A stretch of DNA of 64,000 bases from Halolamina litorea. GTDB lineage: Archaea; Halobacteriota; Halobacteria; Halobacteriales; Haloferacaceae. Both the position numbers and the translations under genes were made by a program. Location of the stretch: the NCBI RefSeq assembly GCF_026616205.1, contig NZ_JANHGR010000001.1, positions 1,612,001 through 1,676,000 on the forward strand, read 5' to 3'. Below, one piece after another: positions 52,444 to 62,471 of the stretch. Position 1 is the first letter of the stretch. Every line of letters begins with the position of its first letter. The notes under the pieces were generated by a model that did no database searches, was not told where the DNA came from, and saw only the letters and a program-made list of their open reading frames with translations.

Positions 52444-53462
52444 GCCGTCTCACCCCCGTCGGCCTCGACACCGGCCTCGGGCGGCGACTCCTCGAAGCGC
52501 TCCTCGTAGAGCAGACAGGCGACCTCGTGGTCGGCGCCGGTTTCTCCCACCTCGACGCGGCCGGGGTGGACCTCGTCACAGGCGCCGAAGGCGTACTCAC
52601 ACCGCGGCGCGAACCGACAGCTCGTCGGCTCACCCGTCGACGTCGGTACCTCCCCCTCGATGGTTGGGAGGCGGTCACCCTCGGCGTTCCGGCCGGGGAT
52701 CGACGCCAGCAGCCCGCGGGTGTAGGGATGCTTGGGGGCGTCGAACAGCCGATCGACCGCCGAGCTCTCGACGAACTCGCCGGCGTACATCACGTTGACG
52801 CGGTCGGCGGTCTCCTCGATCACGCCCATGTCGTGGGTGATGAACAGGACACCGAGGTCCTCCTCGCGCTGCAGGTCGGAAAGCAGGTCGAGGATCTGGG
52901 CCTGAATGGTCACGTCGAGGGCCGTCGTCGGCTCGTCACAGACCAACAGGTCGGGGTCACAGGCCAGCGCGATGGCGATGACCGCACGCTGGCGCATCCC
53001 GCCGGAGAACTGGTGGGGGTACTCGGAGACCCGACGGGCCGCGTCGGGGATGCCCACGTCCTCCAACAGTTCGATCGCCTTCTGGGTCGCGTCACTCCCG
53101 CGAAGTCCCTGGTGGATGCGGAGGGCTTCCTTGATCTGGTTGCCCACCGTGTAGACGGGGTTGAGCGAGTTCATCGGGTCCTGGAACACGATGGCGATGT
53201 CGCCGCGGTGTTGCTCCCAGTTTCCCCCGACGAGTTCGTCGCCGCGGAAGCGGATCGAGCCCTCCTCGATCACGCCCGGGTCGTCGACGAGGCCGAGCAC
53301 CGATCGGGCGGTGACGGACTTGCCCGACCCCGACTCGCCGACGAGACCGACGGTCTCGCCGGCGTTGACTTCGAAACTCACGCCGTCGACGGCGTGGATC
53401 GTCTCCTTGTCGGTGTGGAACACCGTTTGGAGGTTCTCGACTTCCAGGAGGGCGTCGCTCAT
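52440..53462 (-). CDS. oppD: OppD-like ABC ATPase of a peptide-type importer
   Basis: The 340-residue product has Walker A GESGSGKS, signature FSGGMRQR, Walker [13 protein letters not shown], and the C-terminal oligopeptide-binding tail with [19 protein letters not shown]. It begins [15 protein letters not shown]. It overlaps OppC by four bases at its start and OppF by four at its end, so translation is coupled. The operon carries five parts, typical of importers for peptides, nickel or sugars; the substrate is not readable from the ATPase. Confidence 0.95.
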   Translation of the reverse strand: MSDALLEVENLQTVFHTDKETIHAVDGVSFEVNAGETVGLVGESGSGKSVTARSVLGLVDDPGVIEEGSIRFRGDELVGGNWEQHRGDIAIVFQDPMNSLNPVYTVGNQIKEALRIHQGLRGSDATQKAIELLEDVGIPDAARRVSEYPHQFSGGMRQRAVIAIALACDPDLLVCDEPTTALDVTIQAQILDLLSDLQREEDLGVLFITHDMGVIEETADRVNVMYAGEFVESSAVDRLFDAPKHPYTRGLLASIPGRNAEGDRLPTIEGEVPTSTGEPTSCRFAPRCEYAFGACDEVHPGRVEVGETGADHEVACLLYEERFEESPPEAGVEADGGETA

Positions 53463-54880
53463 GCGCCACCCCCGGCCCCGGCGGTCTCGCCGCCGGCGCT
53501 GTCGGACTGCGGGTCGATGGCGTCACGGATGCCGTCACCCAGCGCGTTGAACCCCGTCACGACGAGCGTGATGAGGATGCCCGGGATCAGGGAGATGTGC
53601 CACGAGCCGGTACGGACGTAGTCCTGTCCGAGGTTGACCGCGCGCCCCCACTCGGGGGTCGGCGGCGCCACGCCCAGCCCGAGATAGGAGAGCCCCGCGA
53701 TGGAGATGATCGCACCGCCGAGGGTCATCGAGCCGTAGATGAGCAGGTAGCCGGTGACGTAGGGAAGCATGTGTTTGCGCATGATCGTCGTCGGTCGCTG
53801 GCCGAAACTGCGGGCGGCGTCGATCCACTCGCGTTCGGCGATCTGAAGGGCGGGCCCACGCACGGACCGCCACATGTACGTCCAGCCGGTGAAGGCGAAG
53901 ATGAGCGCGAGCAGGAACCCGCCGCTGTACACTTCGTTGATCCACGTGTCCGCGAGCACCGTGGTGAGCATGATCAGTAGCAGGAGTTGGGGCATCGCCA
54001 TGACGCCGTCGGAGACCAGCACCATGCTGAGGTCGACGCGACCCTTGTAGTAGGCCGCCGTCAGCGCGAGCGACGCGGCGATGCTCGCGCTCAGGGCCAC
54101 CGAGAGCACCCCGATGACCAACGAGATGCGCGAGCCCACCATCAAGAACGTAAAGAGGTCACTGCCGTCCTGCATCGTCCCGAACGGGTGGAAGCGTCCG
54201 TAGTCGTCGTAGCTCCACGGGCCGATGTTGCGGTCGTTGCCCTGCGAGACGGAGCCGAGGTTGGCGTCCCCGACGGTGACGGTCTCGACGGAGCCGCTCT
54301 CGGTGCTCCAGTAGTCGATCTCGTAGCCGTAGGAGTTCCGCATGTTCTGTTCGACGGTCGTCGGCCCGAGCGCGGGCGCGAACACCGCCATCGTCACGAA
54401 CATGAAGACGATCACCAGCCCGAACAGCCCCCACTTGTGGCCCCGGAGTCGGTCGATCACGTCGTCGCGAGGAGTCCAGTCGGCCGGTCGGTACTGGCTG
54501 CGGTAGATCTGGAAGCCGTAGACGGCCCAGCCCGCGGCGGCGAAGGCGTAGACGTAGACGAGCGTCGCCCGCAGCGCCCACGCCATGGCGGGTGCCAGCC
54601 CGAGGAACGTCTCCTCGTAGCCGCTCCCGTTGTAGTAGCCCTGGTTGGGGATCGTCTCACGCGAGAGCAGCGTCGGGATGGCGTCGACGGCACCCTGCAG
54701 CCCCGAGAGGGCCGCGGCGGCGTCGACGCCCGGCACCACCGAGACGACGGTGATCAGCACCTCGACGGCGAAGCTCGCGAGCGAGCCGAACTGCAGGGCG
54801 AGCATGAATAGGCCGACGCCGAGCCAGGCCATCGTCCGGCCGTCGGACAGCACCTCGTCGGTGGAGACGTTGGCCAGCAT
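53459..54880 (-). CDS. oppC: OppC-like permease with a long N-terminal extension
   Basis: The 473-residue protein exceeds the ~300-residue family norm because of about 150 extra N-terminal residues with two added hydrophobic segments (about 14-50 and 108-125). The core starts near HKWGLFGLVIVFMFVTMAVF and continues with the transport domain. Its EAA-loop-like EREWIDAARSFGQRPTTIMRKHMLP contacts the ATPases, and LGGAIISIAGLSYLGLG is the conserved end. It follows OppB after a one-base gap and overlaps OppD. The extension is a common haloarchaeal variation; its role is unclear. Confidence 0.93.
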   Translation of the reverse strand: MLANVSTDEVLSDGRTMAWLGVGLFMLALQFGSLASFAVEVLITVVSVVPGVDAAAALSGLQGAVDAIPTLLSRETIPNQGYYNGSGYEETFLGLAPAMAWALRATLVYVYAFAAAGWAVYGFQIYRSQYRPADWTPRDDVIDRLRGHKWGLFGLVIVFMFVTMAVFAPALGPTTVEQNMRNSYGYEIDYWSTESGSVETVTVGDANLGSVSQGNDRNIGPWSYDDYGRFHPFGTMQDGSDLFTFLMVGSRISLVIGVLSVALSASIAASLALTAAYYKGRVDLSMVLVSDGVMAMPQLLLLIMLTTVLADTWINEVYSGGFLLALIFAFTGWTYMWRSVRGPALQIAEREWIDAARSFGQRPTTIMRKHMLPYVTGYLLIYGSMTLGGAIISIAGLSYLGLGVAPPTPEWGRAVNLGQDYVRTGSWHISLIPGILITLVVTGFNALGDGIRDAIDPQSDSAGGETAGAGGGA

Positions 54881-54881
54881 C

Positions 54882-55940
54882 TCACTCGCCCTCCAGTGCG
54901 ACGCGCGGGTCGATCAGCGTGTAGAGCACGTCCTGAATCAGGTTGATGCCAACGGTCATGAGGATGAAGATGTACATGAGCGTCCCGACGAGCGGGAGGT
55001 CGCCCTGAATGGCCGCCTGGAAGAACAGGTAGCCGATCCCGTTGATCCCGAACACGGACTCGACGAGCACGCTGCCGCCGATCAGCAGGAACGCCTCGCT
55101 GGTGATGATCGGTACAAGCGGGACGAGCGCGTTCCGAAGGATGTGTTTGTAGACGAGCGCGCGGTCGGAGACGCCCTTCACTTTCGCGAGTTCGACGTAG
55201 TCCTGGTTTTTCACTTCCAGGACGGCGGTCCGGCCGATACGCATCTCGTTACCCATCGACGCCGAGCCGAGGACGATGGCCGCGGGGGCGACCTTCTTGA
55301 TCGCCTGCAGCGTCGCCCCGGGATTGGTGAAGAAGGCGAGCGGCCCGTTCTCCAAGGAGGTCAGGTCGCCCGCGAGGTAGCTCAGGTCCGGGTTGCCGGA
55401 TATCCCGGTCGTCAGGTCCGGTCCGAGCGTCTGCCAGCCGAGGAGTTCCCAGCCGCCGAGCACCGCGAGCAGCATGATGCCGAGCCAGAAGTTCGGCATG
55501 GCGCGCCAGACGATGCCGCCCATCGAGGCGACGTAGTCGGCGACGGTGTTCGAACGCATCCCGGCGTAGAACCCCAACGGGACGCCGACGAAGACGGCGA
55601 TGAGCACGGACCAGAACCCGAGCCACAGGGTACGCGGGAGGAAATCGAGGATGAGTGCGTTGACGTTCGAACCCTGGTAGAGGAGCCACGTCTGGCCGAG
55701 GTCGAAGGTGACGAGGTTCCCCATCCAGTCGAAGTAGTGCTGCAGCGGCGGTTGGTCCAGCCCGAGTTGGGTCTGGGCGGCCTGATACGCGTCGGGGTTG
55801 CGGACTTGCCCCTCGCTCAGTAGGCGTGCTGCGGGGTCGATCGGCCCCATGAAGATGATGAACCACGTCATCGTCGTACCCAACCACACGACGGGGAGCG
55901 CCATGAGGAAGCGCTTGCCGAGGTAGCGGGCTCTGCTCAC
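54882..55940 (-). CDS. oppB: OppB-like permease of a peptide-type importer
   Basis: The 352-residue membrane protein has six hydrophobic helices. The OppB hallmark KRFLMALPVVWLGTTMTWFI is near the N-terminus, and MRIGRTAVLEVKNQDYVELAKVKGVSDRALVYKHILRNALVP is the EAA-type loop that meets the ATPases. The start is a GTG at 55938-55940, with no closer ATG. It lies 125 bases downstream of the substrate-binding protein and one base before OppC. Confidence 0.94.
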   Translation of the reverse strand: MSRARYLGKRFLMALPVVWLGTTMTWFIIFMGPIDPAARLLSEGQVRNPDAYQAAQTQLGLDQPPLQHYFDWMGNLVTFDLGQTWLLYQGSNVNALILDFLPRTLWLGFWSVLIAVFVGVPLGFYAGMRSNTVADYVASMGGIVWRAMPNFWLGIMLLAVLGGWELLGWQTLGPDLTTGISGNPDLSYLAGDLTSLENGPLAFFTNPGATLQAIKKVAPAAIVLGSASMGNEMRIGRTAVLEVKNQDYVELAKVKGVSDRALVYKHILRNALVPLVPIITSEAFLLIGGSVLVESVFGINGIGYLFFQAAIQGDLPLVGTLMYIFILMTVGINLIQDVLYTLIDPRVALEGE

Positions 55941-56065
55941 GTCTGCCCCCCGTTGGACAGCCGGTCAGTACGTCCGTTTCGGAGGTCGACGCCGCGTGTT
56001 CGGTGCATTCGTGTGCGTTCGCCCAAGGGTACGAAGGGGGTATTGAAAAGCCGCCGGTTACCGTT

Positions 56066-57976
56066 CTACCGACTGAGCGTCAGGTCGGTGAACGTCTGGT
56101 TCTCCATCACGCCGTACATCTCCACGTCGACGCCGGTGTGCCAGAAGCGCTGGCTCGCCGTGTGAACCGTCGGGAGCTCCTGGACCGACGCCCAGTTGAC
56201 CTCCTCGATGGTCTGGAAGGCCTCGGCTTCCGACGCGTCGTCGGAGCCCTCGGCGGCGTAGTTCTCGTTCCACGCGTCGAGGGCGGTCTGTCGGAGATCC
56301 TCGTCGTGGTAGCTCCCTTCCGCGCCCCAGCGGGTGAACTGCCCCTGCGGCTCGCTGCCCCAGAGGAAGCGCAGGAAGTTCTCCGGGCCGGGGTACTCCA
56401 TCCCGTCACCGAGGGCGAACACTTCCATGCTGCCGCTGATGGCCTGACTGATGATGGTCCCGAACTGCGCCTCGGTGATGTCCATCTCGATGTGGGCCTG
56501 TCGGAGCTTGGACTGCAGGCGGGTGAACACCTGCTGGTAGCCGCTGTCGCCGGCGATGGTCGTCGCCGTGATCTCGAAGGTGTTGTCGGGGCCGTAGCCG
56601 GCCTCCTCCATCACCTGTGCGGCGGACTCGAGGTCCGTCTCGCCGTAACCGTACATGTAGCCGTCGGCGGCCACGTCGAGGTTGCTCTCGAAGCCGGATT
56701 CGGCGTGCTGGCTGTAGGTCGTGTTGGCGTCGGCGTCGCCGAAGGAGGGGTAGGCCGCAGGCGGCGTGATGTGGTAGGCCGGCTGGGCGGTCCCCTTGTA
56801 GACGTTCTCGGCGACGGAGTGCTGGTCGAGCGCGTAGGCGAACGCCTTGCGCACCGCGATCGGCACCTTCATCGTGTTGAACACGAGGTACTCCGTCGAC
56901 AGCGAGGGGATCTCCCCGTAGTTGACGGTGGTGCCACCGAGGTCGTAGGTCCCGATCGACTTGTTGCCGTCCTCCGTCTCGATGGAGACGTTGCTCGGGG
57001 TGAACGACGCCGCGGGCATCCCCTCGAGGATGTCGGCGTTGCCGTTCTCGAAGCGGCTCAGGCGGGCGTTCCCGTCAGGAACGACGGTGTAGACGATCTC
57101 GTCGATCTGGGGCTGAGTGCCGTAGTAGTCGTCGTAGGCCGACAGCGTGATCGCGTCACCCTTGCTCCAGGAGTCGACCATGAAGGCGCCGGCGCCGGCG
57201 AAGGTGGGGCCGTCGCCCTGGGTGCTGAAGAACTCGTTGTAGTCGTACTCGCCGTCGTAGCCCTCGATGTCACCCACCGAGCCCTCGGGGATGATGGCGA
57301 ACGTCCCGCCGGCGATCTGGAACGTCGTCCACGAGAACGGGCTCTCGAGGGTCATCTCGAAGGTGTAGTCGTCGACGGCCTCGACGGCCAGCGACTCGGG
57401 CACGTAGTCGCCGAGGGTGACCTCGTCCTCGGGGGCGGTGATACTCGCGTCCTTCTCGTGTGCGACGGTCATCGTGTCGCCGATGATGTCGTCGCGGTTG
57501 CGGGAGTTCTCCGATCCCGCGAGGCGTCGGTAGGAGTAGACTACGTCGTGGGCGGTGACGTCGTCGCCGTTGTGGAACGTCACGTCCTCACGGAGCGTGA
57601 ACGTGTAGGTCAGCTGGTCGTCGGACAGCTCGTAGTCCTTCGCGATAGCGGGCTCCGGCGGGTACTCGCCGTCGGGGAACCGGAGGAGCTGTTGGTTGTA
57701 CTGATTGTACCCGGCGCCGGACCCCTTCGCGTTGATCGGGTCGAGCGTCTGGATCGAACCCTGGGCCATCAGCTGGAGGGTGCCGCCGGCCATCGGCGTG
57801 CTGTCCTCGTTCTCCTCCGTGTCGGCCTCCGTATCGGAGCCGCCCGTTTCGGGCTCCTCCGTTGGGGGTTCGGTGTCTGTCTGATCCGGGGCGTTGCCAC
57901 CGCAGCCGGCGAGTGCCGCTGCCACGCCGGTACCTGCCGCCGCCAAGAACGACCGCCGAGTTGTCTCCTCGGGCAT
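56066..57976 (-). CDS. Extracytoplasmic substrate-binding lipoprotein of the peptide-type importer
   Basis: This is a 636-residue SBP_bac_5-type protein. The twin-arginine and lipobox signal MPEETTRRSFLAAAGTGVAAALAGC ends at Cys25, so it is probably Tat-exported and lipid-anchored. An acidic Thr/Glu linker follows, then the two-lobed fold with TFTLREDVTFHNGDDVTAHDVVYSYRR and a long C-terminal lobe. The extra length is typical of haloarchaeal relatives. It is first in the importer operon, divergent from the metallophosphoesterase gene. Substrate could be peptide, dipeptide, nickel or sugar. Confidence 0.94.
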   Translation of the reverse strand: MPEETTRRSFLAAAGTGVAAALAGCGGNAPDQTDTEPPTEEPETGGSDTEADTEENEDSTPMAGGTLQLMAQGSIQTLDPINAKGSGAGYNQYNQQLLRFPDGEYPPEPAIAKDYELSDDQLTYTFTLREDVTFHNGDDVTAHDVVYSYRRLAGSENSRNRDDIIGDTMTVAHEKDASITAPEDEVTLGDYVPESLAVEAVDDYTFEMTLESPFSWTTFQIAGGTFAIIPEGSVGDIEGYDGEYDYNEFFSTQGDGPTFAGAGAFMVDSWSKGDAITLSAYDDYYGTQPQIDEIVYTVVPDGNARLSRFENGNADILEGMPAASFTPSNVSIETEDGNKSIGTYDLGGTTVNYGEIPSLSTEYLVFNTMKVPIAVRKAFAYALDQHSVAENVYKGTAQPAYHITPPAAYPSFGDADANTTYSQHAESGFESNLDVAADGYMYGYGETDLESAAQVMEEAGYGPDNTFEITATTIAGDSGYQQVFTRLQSKLRQAHIEMDITEAQFGTIISQAISGSMEVFALGDGMEYPGPENFLRFLWGSEPQGQFTRWGAEGSYHDEDLRQTALDAWNENYAAEGSDDASEAEAFQTIEEVNWASVQELPTVHTASQRFWHTGVDVEMYGVMENQTFTDLTLSR

Positions 57977-58145
57977 CGTCTCAACACGAATAGCGACAAC
58001 TGAAATACTTTACTCTCTTGGATGGTTCGTCGCTGCATATTCTGTACGAAACGGGGACCACACTATCGCTATATATGCATACATAACGGTCGTTCGGACG
58101 GACCAAGCTCCACAGGTTTATGTCTCGCCTTCGTCCAATCAGGGT
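57977..58145. promoter_or_regulatory. Divergent promoter region: importer operon and metallophosphoesterase
   Basis: For the plus-strand gene a TATA-like gtttatg lies at 58116-58122, 24 bases before the ATG. For the minus-strand operon gtaaagtat lies at 58005-58013, about 30 bases before its start. Between them is an AT-rich stretch, ctatatatgcatacata near 58070-58086, with a short TATGCATA palindrome at its centre. Promoter calls rest on position and composition. Confidence 0.5.
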
Positions 58146-59114
58146 ATGGCTACCGGACCCATCGACCACCGCGAGGCCGCCCCCGGAAACGTCATGGCGC
58201 GGCTCGACCGCCCGCGAAGCGACGAACGTACTCGGATCGCCGTCATCGCGGACCCGCACGTCTCCACGCGCGAGGAGGGTACCTCCAAACTGTTCGAACA
58301 CACCGAAGCCCACCTCGAGAGCGCCGTCGACGACATCAACGACCGCGACATCGACTACACGATCTGTGTCGGCGACATCACGAAGGACGGCGAGCGATGG
58401 AACTACGACGCCGCCGACGAGATCCTCGAAGCCCTCGAAACCCCGTTCCGTGCGGTCCCCGGCAACCACGACGTCGTCAAGGAGGGCTACGACCACGAGA
58501 ACCTCCCCCTCGCGGAGTTTGAGGAGCGCTACACCCCCGACGGCGAGCTCCCCTTCCACGAGCGCGTCGGCGGCGTCGACGTGGTCGGGCTCAACAGCTC
58601 CGGCGGCGACGACTGGCTCACCGACTCCCACGACGGGCTGATCCCGGAGGACCAACTCGAGTGGCTGGCGGAGACCCTCCCCGAACTCGACACCCCCCTG
58701 ATCGCGGTCCACCACAACCTCCCGACGATGTCGGATCAGCTGCTCCAGCACCGCGACAACAACGAGCCGGAGATGGCTATCCCGCCAACGATGCGCGAGC
58801 CAGACGCGTTCCTCGACGTGCTCGAGGAACACGACGCGCCGCTGATGGTCACGGGCCACCTCCACCTCCCCTCGGCGACGAAGGAACGCGGCGTCCGCGA
58901 GATCATGTCGCCGACGACCTGTTCGTTCCCGCAGTCCTACCTCGTCTTCGACGTGGGGCCCGACGGCACCGAGGTCCGACTGATCCCCGTCGCCGACCAC
59001 GAGGGGATGATGCTCGGCCACTACGAGCGCCACACCGACTCCTACACCGGGAAGGGCCTGACCGACATGGCCGCCGTCCGACTGGCGCAGTTCCCGCTCG
59101 TCGACGAGTCCTAG
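58146..59114 (+). CDS. Calcineurin-like metallophosphoesterase
   Basis: The 322-residue enzyme has the full two-metal set: IADPHVST (Asp-x-His), VGDITKDGE (Asp), GNHD, then HHNLP and GHLH (paired His). The family hydrolyses phosphate esters such as cyclic nucleotides or nucleotides, and here the substrate is unknown. The ATG at 58146 begins MATGPIDHREAAPGN. It is divergent from the importer operon and 35 bases upstream of a small membrane protein gene on the same strand. Confidence 0.92.
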   Translation: MATGPIDHREAAPGNVMARLDRPRSDERTRIAVIADPHVSTREEGTSKLFEHTEAHLESAVDDINDRDIDYTICVGDITKDGERWNYDAADEILEALETPFRAVPGNHDVVKEGYDHENLPLAEFEERYTPDGELPFHERVGGVDVVGLNSSGGDDWLTDSHDGLIPEDQLEWLAETLPELDTPLIAVHHNLPTMSDQLLQHRDNNEPEMAIPPTMREPDAFLDVLEEHDAPLMVTGHLHLPSATKERGVREIMSPTTCSFPQSYLVFDVGPDGTEVRLIPVADHEGMMLGHYERHTDSYTGKGLTDMAAVRLAQFPLVDES

Positions 59115-59149
59115 GAAAGGGTTTCCCCACTACGGGCCGAGACGAAATC

Positions 59150-59440
59150 GTGGTCCACCCCCGACTGCTCGTGCTCGCCGCGGGCCTCGTCCTCCTCATC
59201 CCGCTCGCCGAACTCTGGTCGCGCTACTGGAACGCCGACCCCGGGAACTGGCCCCGGCGCGCGCTGGTCCGCGGGGCCGCCGCGTGCGCCATACTCGCGC
59301 TCCTCGGCTTCGACAACACCTTCGGGCTGGTCCCGGATCCCGGCGTCGGCACCGGAGTCGCCTTCGCGGCCGAGCTGACGCTGATCTCGCTCTCGCTCGC
59401 GGGCTACGCTGCGTTCTTCTGGCTTCTCCGTCGCGACTAA
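59150..59440 (+). CDS. Small membrane protein, 96 residues
   Basis: Starting at a GTG (VVHPRLLVL), the protein has an N-terminal helix RLLVLAAGLVLLIPLAEL, a second in ALVRGAAACAILALLGF and a third in ELTLISLSLAGYAAFFWLL. It is Arg-terminated and tryptophan-poor between. No family was recognised. It follows the metallophosphoesterase after 35 bases and may share its transcript. Its stop overlaps the stop of the convergent PH-like membrane protein gene. Confidence 0.72.
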   Translation: MVHPRLLVLAAGLVLLIPLAELWSRYWNADPGNWPRRALVRGAAACAILALLGFDNTFGLVPDPGVGTGVAFAAELTLISLSLAGYAAFFWLLRRD

Positions 59441-60723
59441 CGGTCCCGCTCCGCGATCCACCGCACCCCGAGCGCGTCGACGATCGCGTCGGCGTCTCGG
59501 ACGTGTGCAGCCGTCACGGGCCGGTCCTCGTTTGCGTCGTCAACGTCGGCCTCGTCAGGGTCGGGGAGGCCGAACTCCGGGGTCGTGTCCGGCCCCTCGG
59601 CGTCGAGGTCGAGCGTCTCGGTTCCGAACAGCCGGTCGACGGGGTCGCGGTCGGTCTCGACGCCGTCGACGGCGCCCCGGCGCAGCCGCCGTTGCCCCTC
59701 GCCGAGGAGCGTGCTGTGGACGACGACGAGCCCGTCGTAGCAGCGGTATTCGACGGCGCCGTAGGTGAGGTAGCGGGCGAGGCCACGAACAAACACGGAC
59801 GGGACGAGCACGAGCACCGCGACGGCGACGCCACCCCAGAGCCCCGCCGCGAGGCCGACGACGAGCGCCACAGAGAGCACGAACACCGTCGCCCCACTAG
59901 CGAGCGCGTAGGCGAGGCCGCGAGCGATCGCGTCGGCGAGCGCCGCTGCCCGAGGGGGTCGCTGAACTACTGGTGGCTCGCAGTCGGGTTCCTCAACGGG
60001 CTCCGGGTCGACAGCGGTGTCTGTACTGCCGAACATCCGGGCGAGCAGCCCGTGTCGGTCCTCGTCGGCCTCGATCCGGAGTCCCTGCAGGTCGAGGAGG
60101 AGTTTGCCGCCGACGAGCAACATGAGGACGGCCTCGGACGGTCCGGTGCCGACCTCGGCGGCGTCGATGGCGAGTGCGGTCGCGAGCAGCCCCATCACCC
60201 CGATCATGCTCATGAACGGCGGCGCGAACGCCGACCGGGGTGAGTGGTCGCGGTAGCCGCCATGGATGAAGTACTCCAGAACCGTCTCGCCGCCGCGCAG
60301 GAGGAACACGATCAGCGCGCCGAGCACGATCGTGGCGCCCTCGTTATCGGCGACGCCATCGGCGGCGACGCCCCCGAACAGCGCGAGCGCGAGGACGATT
60401 CCGATGGGGGCGATGAACAGCCCGCCGAACAGCGGCGGGAGGTTCCGGGGGTAGATCGCCGGCACCGGCCCGGGAAGCGGGATCGAGCCGCGGAGCCGGT
60501 GGAGAAGGCCGTTGACCCGCGACTGCTCGACGCGGCCACGGGGGCGCTTCGCGGCGAAAGGGATCTTCACCAGCGACCAGCCGACGACGGCGACCAGTTC
60601 GGCGACGTAGACGCCAACCAGCACCGCGATGGACCAGTCGAGGAAGACGACGCCCGCCGGCGCGACGAGGTTCGTCGCGATCACGGCGGCGACGGCGTCG
60701 AGGTCGGGGCGGGTGTCGGCCAT
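59437..60723 (-). CDS. Large membrane protein, DUF6498-like with a C-terminal PH-like part
   Basis: The 428-residue protein has about nine hydrophobic helices in two groups: residues 10-190 and about 265-325. GGETVLEYFIHGGYRDHSPRSAF between them is a conserved loop of the DUF6498 type. The end, LTYGAVEYRCYDGLVVVHSTLLGEGQRRLRRGAVDGVETDRDP, has the look of a bacterial-PH strand series. An acidic tail follows. Its start shares one base (60723) with the stop of the upstream ABC permease gene, suggesting one transcript with that exporter pair. Function is unknown. Confidence 0.7.
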   Translation of the reverse strand: MADTRPDLDAVAAVIATNLVAPAGVVFLDWSIAVLVGVYVAELVAVVGWSLVKIPFAAKRPRGRVEQSRVNGLLHRLRGSIPLPGPVPAIYPRNLPPLFGGLFIAPIGIVLALALFGGVAADGVADNEGATIVLGALIVFLLRGGETVLEYFIHGGYRDHSPRSAFAPPFMSMIGVMGLLATALAIDAAEVGTGPSEAVLMLLVGGKLLLDLQGLRIEADEDRHGLLARMFGSTDTAVDPEPVEEPDCEPPVVQRPPRAAALADAIARGLAYALASGATVFVLSVALVVGLAAGLWGGVAVAVLVLVPSVFVRGLARYLTYGAVEYRCYDGLVVVHSTLLGEGQRRLRRGAVDGVETDRDPVDRLFGTETLDLDAEGPDTTPEFGLPDPDEADVDDANEDRPVTAAHVRDADAIVDALGVRWIAERDR

Positions 60724-62471
60724 CAGTAGGGCTCGTGTTCGTCGACGCGCCGGACAGCCAGCCGGTAGGCGACCAGCGCGGTCAGCACGCCGCTGACCAC
60801 GAGGAGCGCGCCCATCCCGACGCCGACGATGGCGACCGGTAGCGACCCCACGGCGGCCGCGGTTTCCACGAATCCGGCCTCGATGGCGGCGATCGCGCCC
60901 CCGTCAGCGTAGAGGCCAGCCAGTAGCCCGGGGACCGAGATCAGGCCCGCGAGCACGGCGCGGACCACCCCCGGCGCCGTGAGGGCGCCGACCAGCGCCG
61001 TGCCGGGCACGGCCACCAGCCCGAAGTGGAGCGCGCCGGCGAACAGCCGCGGCGGGCGAACGTCGTCGCTGCTGCCGATCCGGATCGCGCTGTAGCGCGG
61101 GAACCACATCCCCAGCAGCGGCGCCAGGGCCGCGCCGACGCCGGCGACGACGGCTCCGGCGACCCCGAGGGCAAGCGCCGTCACGGGAGCGGTTCCCGTC
61201 CCGAGGCTCACGGCGAGCGTGAGAAGGGTGACGGCGGGCGCCGACAGCAACACCGGCGCGATCAGTCCCCGGACGTACGCCCGACTGGGGACCGAGGTGA
61301 GCGTCATCGGGAGTACCGGCCCCTCGTCGCCGAGGGGGTTGAGTGCGAACGCCGCGCCGGCGACCCAGCCGCCGACCAGCGCCGTCGCCGGGCCGAGCAC
61401 CGAGAGCGAGGCCGACCCCTGCAACAGGAGGTTCAGCACCGCCGAGCCGCCGCCGAACACCGGCACCATGAGGAAGTTCAGCCGCTGGGGCTCCCGACGT
61501 GCCCGGAGCAGCGTCCAGCGGGCGACCGTTCGGCTCGGCCCGTCCAGCAGCGGTACCGAGAGCGGCGAGAGCGACCGGGCGAGCGCTCCCGTGCCCGTGC
61601 GGTCCTCGACGGCGACGGGTTCGTCGTGCCCGTCGTCGGGTGCGACCTCGTCGCCGTACCAGAGCGACGAGGCGACCAGCGTGGCGGCCCAGCTACCGCC
61701 GAGGATGGTACCACCGGCGACGACGACGCCCCCGAGGAGACGGCTCCCCGAGTACCGGATCGGCGTCCCGACGACCGCGAGGTCGACGAGCCAGCCGACC
61801 GGGAGTAGCCCAAGCAGCGCCGGATCCAGCGAGTACGGGAGCATCGGCAGTTGGAACAGCATGTAGCCGCCGAAGAAGCCGATTGCGACGACTGCGCTCA
61901 GCGCGGTGCGGTGGCGGGCGACGAACGGCACGCGGGCGACGAGCCACGCGGCCGTGTAGCCGGTCACGCGGCCGGCCACCACGGCGCTGCCGACGAAGAG
62001 GGCGGCGACGACCGGAACGACAACGAGCGTCGCCGGCGACCCGAGCACGTACGCCGCGGTGGGGAGAAGTACGGCCATCGGCAGCGCGCCGTACGCAGCC
62101 ACGCGGAGCGTCTCGGCGACGACGCCGCCGACAACGGCGGTTCGCGCCGAGACCGTCGTGAGGACGAACGGTTCGGCGACCAGTTCGTCGTAGGCCGTCG
62201 CCGCCCGCTGGGCCAGCAGGAAGACGCCGAACAGCCAGAACAGCGCGGTACCCCCGCGGACGGCGTCGGGGACGGCGAGGTCGGTTGGGACGTCCCCCCG
62301 TATCGCCGAGCCGAACAGGGCGGCCATCCCCGCGAGCAGCAGGGTGGGGAACACGACGCTGATCCCCAGCAGCACCAGTCGGGCGGTGTCCTCCCGAATC
62401 GCCCGGGCCGAGCGCCGGAACTCGAAGGCGCCGGCCCGAACCGCGTGCCGGAGCCAGTTCGACTCAGCCAT
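60723..62471 (-). CDS. ABC-type transporter permease, large membrane subunit
   Basis: The 582-residue protein starts MAESNWLRHAVRAGAFEFRRSARAI and has about twelve to fourteen hydrophobic segments, typical of haloarchaeal ABC-2-like or FtsX-less exporter permeases. It overlaps the ATPase gene at its start by eight bases, and its stop touches the start of the DUF6498-like gene downstream. A longer upstream frame is read-through and was not used. The pair is probably an exporter; the substrate is unknown. Confidence 0.82.
   Translation of the reverse strand: MAESNWLRHAVRAGAFEFRRSARAIREDTARLVLLGISVVFPTLLLAGMAALFGSAIRGDVPTDLAVPDAVRGGTALFWLFGVFLLAQRAATAYDELVAEPFVLTTVSARTAVVGGVVAETLRVAAYGALPMAVLLPTAAYVLGSPATLVVVPVVAALFVGSAVVAGRVTGYTAAWLVARVPFVARHRTALSAVVAIGFFGGYMLFQLPMLPYSLDPALLGLLPVGWLVDLAVVGTPIRYSGSRLLGGVVVAGGTILGGSWAATLVASSLWYGDEVAPDDGHDEPVAVEDRTGTGALARSLSPLSVPLLDGPSRTVARWTLLRARREPQRLNFLMVPVFGGGSAVLNLLLQGSASLSVLGPATALVGGWVAGAAFALNPLGDEGPVLPMTLTSVPSRAYVRGLIAPVLLSAPAVTLLTLAVSLGTGTAPVTALALGVAGAVVAGVGAALAPLLGMWFPRYSAIRIGSSDDVRPPRLFAGALHFGLVAVPGTALVGALTAPGVVRAVLAGLISVPGLLAGLYADGGAIAAIEAGFVETAAAVGSLPVAIVGVGMGALLVVSGVLTALVAYRLAVRRVDEHEPY

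Noticed and set aside
56003-58003. 666-residue plus-strand frame opposite the substrate-binding protein
   Set aside because: It is antisense to a clear lipoprotein with a Tat signal and lipobox; the composition is that of a shadow frame.
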